From NCBI GenBank assembly GCA_031290695.1, contig JAITNB010000114.1, forward strand, positions 1-7,738: a DNA stretch of 7,738 bases, read 5' to 3'. Shown here piece by piece: positions 1 to 5,590 of the stretch. Under the pieces are notes generated by a model, which worked only from the letters and a program-made list of their open reading frames with translations, made no database searches and was not told where the DNA came from. Within the stretch, counting starts at the first letter, position 1, and the number at the start of each line of letters is the position of its first letter. The position numbers and the translations under genes were made by a program. Origin of the DNA: Coriobacteriales bacterium. Its GTDB lineage: Bacteria; Actinomycetota; Coriobacteriia; Coriobacteriales; UBA8131.

Positions 1-291
1 GACGGTCCTGCAGCCAAGGAGGGCGATACCCTCACCGTCAAGTACGAGGGCAGGTTTGTGAACGGCACCGTGTTCGAATCCAGCTTTGAGACCAACCAGT
101 CCTATCAGTTCACCCTAGGCGCCGGCCAAGTCATCCCCGGTTGGGACCAGGGCCTGGTGGGTATGAAGGTAGGCGGCACGCGCGAGCTCACCATCCCGCC
201 CGAGCTCGCCTACGGCAGTGAGGATTACAACAAGATTCCCGGCGGTTCGACCCTCATCTTCAAGATCGAGCTCATAAGTATCGAGGAATGA
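1..291 (+). CDS. FKBP-type peptidyl-prolyl cis-trans isomerase, C-terminal part (5' end outside window)
   Basis: The open frame runs from the window edge to a TGA at 289-291, giving about 96 residues, so the N-terminus is missing. The visible part is nearly a whole FKBP fold: a beta strand with VKYEGRF, the VFESSF segment (the place of FDSS in FKBP12, with Glu for Asp), then LGAGQVIPGWDQGLVGMKVG carrying the active-site VIPGW, the TIPPELAYGS strand-loop and a final IPGGSTLIFKIELI strand. FKBPs catalyse cis-trans isomerisation of peptidyl-prolyl bonds and help proteins fold. Whether this one is cytosolic or an exported lipoprotein cannot be told without the N-terminus. It is followed after 45 bases by iorA on the same strand, so co-transcription is possible. 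The residues before the first in-frame Met belong to the same domain, so an internal start is unlikely. Family call is firm; partner proteins are unknown. Confidence 0.93.
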   Translation, partial: DGPAAKEGDTLTVKYEGRFVNGTVFESSFETNQSYQFTLGAGQVIPGWDQGLVGMKVGGTRELTIPPELAYGSEDYNKIPGGSTLIFKIELISIEE

Positions 292-336
292 ACAGGCCGT
301 GATGGCATGATAAGCGTAACGGCGTAGCGACAACCT

Positions 337-2463
337 ATGGCTCAAGAACTCCTCATGGGCAACCAGGCAATCGCCCTTGGTGCCTTGAACGCTGGTGTGA
401 ACATCGTCTGCGGCTACCCCGGCACCCCGTCGAGCGAGGTCCTTGAGGCCGTGGCTGCCTGGGCCCACGAGCAGCAGGACGGAGACGCGGGGGTTCCTTG
501 CCCTCACGTCGAGTGGTCGACCAACGAGAAGGCCGCCCTTGAGGTCGCCGCCGGAGCCGCTTTTGCGGGTGCCCGCGCGCTTGTGACCATGAAGCAGGTT
601 GGCCTCAATGTCGCCAGCGACCCCCTCATGACCCTCGCCTACCTGGGCGTCAAAGGCGGTCTCGTGCTCCTCGTCGCCGACGACCCCGGCCCCATCTCGT
701 CGCAAACCGAGCAGGACACCCGCCAGTTTGCCGCCTTCGCCAAAATCCCCCTCTACGACCCCTCCACCCCGGAGGAGGCCTTTGCCATGGTCCAAGATGC
801 CTTCGAGCTTTCGGAGAAGTACGGGATCCCTGTTATCGTACGTCCCACAACCCGCGTCTGTCACGGCAGCGCACCTGTTGAGACCGCTTTCACATACACA
901 CCACACCCCGTTGAGGGCTTTGTGCGGGACCCCCGCTGGGTGATCTTTCCCCGTCTCGCCACCGCCGCCCATCAACAGATGCCCGCACGCTTCTCAAAAA
1001 TTGCTAGTGAATTTAGCGAATATGAGGGCAACAAGGTTGAGCACGTAGCGGTAAGGGGTGCTGAGAGTGACATACCCAAGGAACACGTGGGTATCGCAGC
1101 CGGTGGGGTGAGTTACGCGTATCTCATGGACGCACTGGACTCGCTCGATGAGGGTGTGGCAGCCAACTTGCGTGTATTCAAGGTCGCGACGCCCTTTCCC
1201 TTCCCCGAGCAACGAGCGCTTGGGTTCCTGGACGGCGTGGATGAGGTGCTGGTGTTTGAGGAGCTTGAGCCGGTTATCGAGCGGGAACTCCTGCAACTGG
1301 TTGGTGCTCACCACCTGCGCGCAAACATCAGGGGCAAGCTCACCGGAGACACCGCCGTAGCAGGAGAGAACAGCGTATCGCTCATCGCCCAGCAGCTCGA
1401 AGCGTTTCTTTTGGCGTCTTTGCACAAAACGCAACGTATAAATGATGTCTGCTCCGCAGATATGGATTCTCGGCCTGCGGCCAAGAATGACAGTAAGGAA
1501 GCAGGAGCCGACCTGTCCAGTGGCACCCCTTGTATCCCGTCCGGCGACACCAGCGACACCAGCGACCCGTCCGGTACCCCGTCCTCCCCTCCCGTGCTTC
1601 CTGCACGGGCACCGGTGTTGTGTGCGGGGTGTCCGCATCGGGCCTCGTTTGCGGCGGTTAAGCGGGCGCTCAGGGGGCGGGCGGCGACCTTCTCGGGAGA
1701 CATCGGCTGCTACACGCTGGGCAACGCGCAGCCGCTTGACATGGTTGACACCTGCGTCTGCATGGGCGCTGGGTTCACCGTGCCGCAAGGGCTGCACTGG
1801 GCGCAGCCCGACGTTGCGCACCTGGGCTTCGTGGGCGACTCGACCTTCTTCGCCAGCGGCCTTACCGGTGTGGCCAACGCTGTGTACAACCAGGCACCCG
1901 TGACCTTCATCGTCCTCGACAACGCCATCACTGCGATGACCGGCGCACAGCCCCACCCCGGCACCGGCATACGCATGAGCGCCAACGCAACCCCTGCCGA
2001 TGCTGAGAGCGCCATCGACATTCCCACCGTGCTGCGCGCGCTGGGCGTGAAGCACGTCGCTACCTGCGACCACCTCGACTTCAAACAGGCCGTCGCCACA
2101 GTTCGCACAGCCGTTGACTTCCCCGGCGTGAGCGCCGTAGTCTTCAAGTCCCCTTGCATAACCATGAGCAAACCCGGCCCGCTGCCTGTGGTAGATGCGG
2201 ATACATGCACGCTCTGCCGCGTATGTCTCAACACCCTTGGCTGTCCTGCCCTCGTGGTGCGCGGCGAGGCCGTGGCTGTTGACACCACCCTCTGTTACGG
2301 CTGCGACCTCTGTGTGCAGATCTGTCCCTTTGACGCGATACAGAGAGCCAGTGTGAGTGTGCAGCAGGGGGATGCCCCCCCGTCTTTAAAGGATGATGCG
2401 AGCCTTGCCCGCAAAGATTCTCGTGCTTCTCGCAAGAATAACAGTACCGCCGGTGATGCCTGA
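337..2463 (+). CDS. iorA: Indolepyruvate ferredoxin oxidoreductase, alpha subunit (extended form)
   Basis: IorA is the large subunit of the enzyme that oxidatively decarboxylates indolepyruvate and other aryl pyruvates to aryl-acetyl-CoA with thiamine diphosphate, CoA and ferredoxin, in anaerobic breakdown of aromatic amino acids. Residues 7-200 are the pyruvate:ferredoxin oxidoreductase-like N-terminal domain (GYPGTPSSE at 26-34, EWSTNEKAALE at 59-69, VTMKQVGLNVASDP at 83-96). A second domain runs to about 363. The TPP-binding domain starts at CAGCPHR (429-435) and carries GDSTFFASGLTG (500-511) and LDNAITAMTGAQPHPGTG (527-544). A ferredoxin-like domain follows with CTLCRVCLNTLGCP (624-637) and CYGCDLCVQICP (653-664), consistent with two 4Fe-4S clusters. 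At 708 residues it is longer than the roughly 580-650 usual in the family. The excess is a Ser/Thr/Pro-rich linker (about 364-426) and a tail (about 670-708), each holding one copy of an in-frame palindromic repeat. The Met at 337 follows an in-frame TAG at 325; Met7 (355) is the alternative, and neither has a clear Shine-Dalgarno. Confidence 0.96.
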   Translation: MAQELLMGNQAIALGALNAGVNIVCGYPGTPSSEVLEAVAAWAHEQQDGDAGVPCPHVEWSTNEKAALEVAAGAAFAGARALVTMKQVGLNVASDPLMTLAYLGVKGGLVLLVADDPGPISSQTEQDTRQFAAFAKIPLYDPSTPEEAFAMVQDAFELSEKYGIPVIVRPTTRVCHGSAPVETAFTYTPHPVEGFVRDPRWVIFPRLATAAHQQMPARFSKIASEFSEYEGNKVEHVAVRGAESDIPKEHVGIAAGGVSYAYLMDALDSLDEGVAANLRVFKVATPFPFPEQRALGFLDGVDEVLVFEELEPVIERELLQLVGAHHLRANIRGKLTGDTAVAGENSVSLIAQQLEAFLLASLHKTQRINDVCSADMDSRPAAKNDSKEAGADLSSGTPCIPSGDTSDTSDPSGTPSSPPVLPARAPVLCAGCPHRASFAAVKRALRGRAATFSGDIGCYTLGNAQPLDMVDTCVCMGAGFTVPQGLHWAQPDVAHLGFVGDSTFFASGLTGVANAVYNQAPVTFIVLDNAITAMTGAQPHPGTGIRMSANATPADAESAIDIPTVLRALGVKHVATCDHLDFKQAVATVRTAVDFPGVSAVVFKSPCITMSKPGPLPVVDADTCTLCRVCLNTLGCPALVVRGEAVAVDTTLCYGCDLCVQICPFDAIQRASVSVQQGDAPPSLKDDASLARKDSRASRKNNSTAGDA
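1441..1495. repeat. In-frame palindromic repeat, copy A (iorA linker)
   Basis: This 55-base segment aligns without gaps to 2392-2446, with 35 identical positions; the conserved blocks are ATGATG, GATTCTCG, AAGAAT and ACAGTA. Its core at 1466-1488 folds as a hairpin with arms ATTCTCGGCC and GGCCAAGAAT and a 3-base loop: 9 of 10 pairs form, the exception being C1471 opposite A1483, which becomes a G-T wobble on the minus strand. A smaller stem, TCTGC/GCAGA, lies just upstream at 1448-1460. It is read within IorA at residues 369-386 (core DSRPAAKNDS). Its position in a linker that most IorA proteins lack suggests insertion. The outline (ATTCTC, GC-rich centre, AAGAATGACA) resembles small palindromic repeats known from many bacteria, but this family has not been checked. 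Confidence 0.65.
1536..1574 (+). repeat. Short tandem repeat in the iorA linker
   Basis: The nonamer GCGACACCA occurs twice in direct succession (1544-1552 and 1553-1561), followed by a partial third copy GCGAC. This block is flanked by two copies of CCCGTCCGG (1536-1544 and 1566-1574). It encodes PSGDTSDTSDPSG in the linker between the second domain and the TPP-binding domain of IorA. Nine is a multiple of three, so gain or loss of units keeps the frame. The composition suits a flexible, disordered spacer. Confidence 0.7.
2392..2446. repeat. In-frame palindromic repeat, copy B (iorA C-terminal tail)
   Basis: This is the second copy of the repeat at 1441-1495, exactly 951 bases downstream, a multiple of three, so both are translated in the same phase. 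The core hairpin spans 2417-2439 with arms ATTCTCGTG and CGCAAGAAT and a 5-base loop. It keeps the C-A mismatch of copy A at the same place (C2422, A2434). The variable stem bases differ from copy A but still pair, apart from a T-G wobble, which suggests the fold is conserved. It encodes IorA residues 686-703 (core DSRASRKNNS), beyond the last cluster-binding motif, and ends 16 bases before the iorB start codon. It therefore forms the iorA-iorB junction. Confidence 0.65.
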
Positions 2464-3119
2464 TGGCCCAACCGTTTAACATCGTGATTGCGGGTGTGGG
2501 TGGCCAGGGGACGGTGCTGGCTTCAAAGCTGCTGGCACAGGCCGCCCTGCTACAGGGTGCACAGGTGCGCACGGCTGAAACCATTGGCATGGCACAACGC
2601 GGCGGCAGCGTATTGGGGCATGTGCGCGTTGAGGCAGGAACCGGCCCCGCGCGCGCGCCTTTGTCTCCGCTGGTGCCGTTGGGGGGAGCTGACCTGCTTA
2701 TCGGGTTTGAGCCGGGAGAGACGATGCGGGCGCTTGACTACCTTGCTCCGGGGAAGACAGTAGTCACGGCGATACGGGCCATCGAGCCGGTGCAGGCAAC
2801 GCTGGACACATCAGCCGCAACCTACGACGGCACCTCCCACATCAACTGGCTGCAGCAACAGGCCAACACGGGGCGCATCGGCACCCTTGTGACCGTAGAC
2901 GGTGAGGCCCTCTGCGCAGAATGCGGCTCGCCGCGCGTGCTCAACGTCATACTCCTCGGCGCGGCGATAGCAGCAGTGGCAAACAACACGGTCTTCTCCA
3001 TAGATGCACTTGAAAGGGCTCTTGAGGTATTGGTCAAGCCGCGGTTTGTGGAGATGAACAAGCGAGCGTTGCACAGGGGGCTCGCAGAGAAGAGCCAAAG
3101 GGGCCATACTGCTCGATAG
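2463..3119 (+). CDS. iorB: Indolepyruvate ferredoxin oxidoreductase, beta subunit
   Basis: IorB is the small partner of IorA and carries the pyruvate-ferredoxin oxidoreductase gamma-type domain, thought to help bind CoA and complete the active complex in the cytoplasm. The family shows in IAGVGGQGTVLASKLLAQAA (residues 9-28), TAETIGMAQRGGSVLGHVR (38-56) and the GADLLIGFEPGETMRAL stretch (75-91). The length of 218 residues is close to, or slightly above, the usual 190-200. The ATG at 2463 shares its A with the TGA of iorA, so translation is probably coupled. GGTGA at 2452-2456, six bases upstream, may act as a weak ribosome-binding site. The distal part has Cys-containing ALCAECGSPR and the usual NVILLGAA helix. 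The C-terminus (EKSQRGHTAR) is basic and not conserved as far as can be judged. The function is shared with IorA; the two are rarely separated. Confidence 0.95.
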   Translation: MAQPFNIVIAGVGGQGTVLASKLLAQAALLQGAQVRTAETIGMAQRGGSVLGHVRVEAGTGPARAPLSPLVPLGGADLLIGFEPGETMRALDYLAPGKTVVTAIRAIEPVQATLDTSAATYDGTSHINWLQQQANTGRIGTLVTVDGEALCAECGSPRVLNVILLGAAIAAVANNTVFSIDALERALEVLVKPRFVEMNKRALHRGLAEKSQRGHTAR

Positions 3120-3197
3120 GTTCAGACACAGGTTGCTCCCAACTAAAAAGGATGCGGGGCAAACGATAGTCTGTGCGCAAATCAATCGGCGTCGTCT
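3120..3197. other. Convergent intergenic region, iorB to LRR gene
   Basis: These 78 bases separate the 3' ends of two convergent genes. A run of five A residues at 3145-3149 would read as T5 on the minus strand, but no stable GC-rich stem precedes it in either direction, so no intrinsic terminator is called. No gene is seen. Confidence 0.5.
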
Positions 3198-5075
3198 TCA
3201 ATACCTCACACTGATGGTGGACGGCAACTCGGAGAGGTTTGCGATGGGGTTTTGGCCGCAGCAGAGTACCTTGAGTTCTGGGGCGGCGAGCAAGGGAGTG
3301 ATGCTGGTAACGTAGTTATCACGGATGTTCAACTCCTGCAGGGAGGGCAGGCTGGCAGCAAAGCTCACATCGGCGAGTTGTGTTTGCGCCAGGCTGAGGC
3401 TCTGCAGACCCGTTAGCTTGGCGCAGGCGGAACCCAGCGCGGCGCTGATATCCGAATACTTGACATTCTCAATGCGTAGACTTTGGATGTTGGGGTTCTC
3501 GCCGATGCTGTCTGCGTCGAGTTGGATGTTCTCGCTATTGACAAGCGATAGCTCGCGAACCGGCAGGTTAAAGAGGGGCGACACATCATTGCTGCGAAAA
3601 CCGACGCTATTAAAGGTGAGCGTTTCCAGGTTTTGTAATGCACTCAGTGCCCCCACTTCAAGCACATGTCCGCCTCCAGTGACGGTAAAGTCCAGCTGCT
3701 TGAGGCTGGTCAAACCAGACAGCTCCGAGCAATCAAATTCATCCCAGATGATGACCTCCAACTGCTCCACTGGGCAACCTGCCAGGCGCGAGACCAAATC
3801 ATCCGCAACGGCCACACGGCGCAAGTTGGCGGCATTGCCCACATAGAACGTGTTTATATCAAAGAAACCGTCAAGGGTCAGTTCCTCCAAGGCACCAAGC
3901 GTAGAAAGCGCGCTAAGGTCCTTCAACTCGGTGTGGGATTCCCAGTGCAGAGACTTTAGCCCCAGCCCGTTCAGAGGCGAGAGGTCCGTAACGCTGCTGC
4001 TAGTGACCTTGAGACTTTCCAAGACCGGCAGGCTCCGCACAAAATCGATGTTCCTGAGATTGCTCACGCCCTGCAAGGCCAGGGATTTAAGGTTGGTGAG
4101 CGATGCCAGCCAGGTAAAGTCTTTGAGGTCGGAGCCGGAGCAGTCCAAAGTCAGATTCTCCAGACCCTCCAAGCCGCTGGCCTGCGCCAACCAGGTTGCA
4201 TCGGCACTGGATGCGATGCGAGTAGTCAGGCTGCGTAGGCTGGCCGGTAGGGTGATAGTGCTGGTAATATCCTCGCTGATTGAAGATATATCCAAGGTAG
4301 CCAGGCTCGTAAAACTGGAAAGACCGGCTAAACCACTCTCGGATAGCGGCACGGAGAGAGAGGTGATGTTAGCCGGGTCATAGAAGAGGCTGGGCGTTAC
4401 GGTAACCATATAGTTGCCCTTGAAGCTGTGCAGGTTTTTTAGCGGCTGGAGCGAGAAGCCCTGCAGGTAGCCAACATGGACGCCCGTAGCTTGCGAGAAG
4501 TCCAACTCTTCCAGCCCGGTAAAAGCCTCCAGGTCGCGGGCATCAATATCCGAGTCATCGGCCAGGACCACACGCTGTTGGGCGCCGTTTTGCAGACTGT
4601 AGTCGATGACCCAGAAGGTGCTGGAATCCTCCAGATAGTCCGCTTTGGTTATCGTCATGGCGGTGAGCGTGGCCAGCTGCTCAACATCGGGTTCCTCACT
4701 ACCAAAAATATACAGGCAAAACTCCCGCATCGGCGCAGACTCCGGGGTAGTACGCGGCAAGATTTCCAACGGGTTGAGCGTGTTGAGCGGGCTGTCCAAG
4801 GCGAACATGCCAAAGATGAAAACAAGGGAGAAAACAGAGATTACACTGATTAGGGTTGCCACGACCTTGCGCCGTGTGCTGAGGGTGGGTAAGGCCTCAA
4901 AAGGCTGGTCGCTGCCGTGGGTATGGATGTTGACACCATAGTAATTGTTGATAACCGGGCGGTCGTCAACAACCGTATGCACCGTCTTGCAATAAGGGCA
5001 GATGATGTTAACTTCGCCCTCGTTGTACTTAAGCGAGGCACCACAACTCAGGCATTTAAGTTTAACCAGTTTCAT
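3198..5075 (-). CDS. Zinc-ribbon, single-TM, leucine-rich-repeat membrane protein
   Basis: The 625-residue product has three parts. Residues 8-29 form a zinc ribbon with two Cys pairs, CLSC (8-11) and CPYC (26-29). Residues about 70-92 are one hydrophobic helix (VVATLISVISVFSLVFIFGMF), preceded by RRK, which predicts the ribbon inside the cell and the rest outside. After an acidic stretch of about 90 residues, roughly 15 leucine-rich repeats of 20-25 residues run from about 182 to the C-terminus, with internalin-like lines such as LKSLALQGVSNLRNIDFVRSL and LQELNIRDNYVTSITPL. No LPXTG, enzyme motif or signal peptidase site is visible. The start is supported by AAAGAGGA five bases upstream and by the zinc ribbon beginning at once. 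LRR domains usually bind proteins, so a surface adhesin or a sensor that couples outside binding to the cytosolic ribbon are both possible; no ligand can be named. It lies downstream of a giant surface protein gene on the same strand. Confidence 0.88.
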   Translation of the reverse strand: MKLVKLKCLSCGASLKYNEGEVNIICPYCKTVHTVVDDRPVINNYYGVNIHTHGSDQPFEALPTLSTRRKVVATLISVISVFSLVFIFGMFALDSPLNTLNPLEILPRTTPESAPMREFCLYIFGSEEPDVEQLATLTAMTITKADYLEDSSTFWVIDYSLQNGAQQRVVLADDSDIDARDLEAFTGLEELDFSQATGVHVGYLQGFSLQPLKNLHSFKGNYMVTVTPSLFYDPANITSLSVPLSESGLAGLSSFTSLATLDISSISEDITSTITLPASLRSLTTRIASSADATWLAQASGLEGLENLTLDCSGSDLKDFTWLASLTNLKSLALQGVSNLRNIDFVRSLPVLESLKVTSSSVTDLSPLNGLGLKSLHWESHTELKDLSALSTLGALEELTLDGFFDINTFYVGNAANLRRVAVADDLVSRLAGCPVEQLEVIIWDEFDCSELSGLTSLKQLDFTVTGGGHVLEVGALSALQNLETLTFNSVGFRSNDVSPLFNLPVRELSLVNSENIQLDADSIGENPNIQSLRIENVKYSDISAALGSACAKLTGLQSLSLAQTQLADVSFAASLPSLQELNIRDNYVTSITPLLAAPELKVLCCGQNPIANLSELPSTISVRY

Positions 5076-5080
5076 CCGAA

Positions 5081-5088
5081 TCCTCTTT
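5081..5088 (-). promoter_or_regulatory. Ribosome-binding site of the LRR gene
   Basis: On the minus strand AAAGAGGA lies five bases before the ATG at 5075. It is the clearest Shine-Dalgarno in the window and fixes the start of the zinc-ribbon LRR protein. Confidence 0.75.
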
Positions 5089-5133
5089 ACATCGACTGGG
5101 TGTGGTTTTGTGCCTTGAACACCAGGGGAGTCG

Positions 5134-5142
5134 ATTGTACCA
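5134..5142 (-). promoter_or_regulatory. Candidate extended -10 promoter for the LRR gene
   Basis: On the minus strand the sequence reads TGGTACAAT, which is TGN followed by TACAAT, one mismatch from the TATAAT consensus. No good -35 box is found at 16-18 bases spacing; that place is taken by the arm of the inverted repeat. Extended -10 promoters can work without a -35. Transcription would start near 5127 and leave a leader of about 50 bases. Confidence 0.45.
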
Positions 5143-5152
5143 GAGCAGACGA

Positions 5153-5189
5153 GGGGACGGTTACCGCAAAGAGCGCGGTAACCGTCCCC
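5153..5189. repeat. Perfect 15-bp inverted repeat with 7-base loop
   Basis: The arms GGGGACGGTTACCGC (5153-5167) and GCGGTAACCGTCCCC (5175-5189) are exact reverse complements around AAAGAGC. It lies 23 bases past the stop codon of the minus-strand surface protein gene and just upstream of the LRR promoter candidate. On the minus strand no T-run follows, so it is not a classical intrinsic terminator, though it could slow polymerase, protect the 3' end of the mRNA, or be a REP-like genomic repeat. The GGGGACGG/CCGTCCCC ends resemble short palindromes that are dispersed in some genomes, which I could not check. Confidence 0.85.
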
Positions 5190-5212
5190 GGTGCTTTAAA
5201 CGCAGAACAATT

Positions 5213-5590
5213 CTAACTGGCGGGAGCCTCCAGGGGAAGGTCTTTTTGTGTCTCGGACTTGAGCTTGTAGGCCGTTGCCTTGTAGATGGCGAACACGATG
5301 AGCTGGACGAGGAAGAGAGCCAATACCACCAGCGTCCATTGGTTGATCCAGATCATGGGCAATGAGAAGTCTTCGAGGATGAGCCATACGGCCATGACGA
5401 TGACACCCAGCGCGATGGCTGCCACCTTGAGGGCCATGACGGTATTCCTACGGCGCGCCAGCTCCTCATCCTGTTGGGCGTCCCATTCGTCGTCCTCGTT
5501 CTTCCTGCCCAGGAGGAAGCCTAGGGCCAGCAGCAGCGAGATGATGATGCCAACAACACCAAAGAGCAGGCTCGCAAGCGACCAGGCACC
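5213..5590 (-). other. Three-helix C-terminal anchor domain of the surface protein
   Basis: Residues about 716-841 form a separate module after the stalk: helix 1 ([20 protein letters not shown]), a highly charged loop ([19 protein letters not shown]), helix 2 (about 768-788), a short [15 protein letters not shown] link, helix 3 (about 801-819) and a polar tail. It is preceded by [14 protein letters not shown]. Charge distribution (GRK after helix 1, RRR before helix 2, KLK after helix 3) places the loop and tail in the cytoplasm and the [15 protein letters not shown] link outside. From memory, similar C-terminal modules recur in large surface proteins of Coriobacteriia, taking the place of a sortase signal; this was not verified. 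Confidence 0.7.

Noticed and set aside
115..2073. Long minus-strand open frames opposite the FKBP and iorA genes (115-975 and 994-2073)
   Set aside because: They are antisense to a fully recognisable enzyme, have no recognisable domains, and reflect the low stop density opposite GC-rich codons.
2367..2379. GGGGG/CCCCC hairpin near the end of iorA as a terminator
   Set aside because: It is followed by CCGTCTTTAAA, not a T-run, and lies inside the coding frame upstream of iorB, which must be transcribed.
3120..3197. Bidirectional terminator between iorB and the LRR gene
   Set aside because: No stem of convincing stability adjoins the short A/T run.
3325..4941. Several plus-strand frames opposite the LRR gene
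   Set aside because: They are shadows; the minus-strand frame has a clear Shine-Dalgarno, zinc ribbon, TM helix and regular LRR periodicity.
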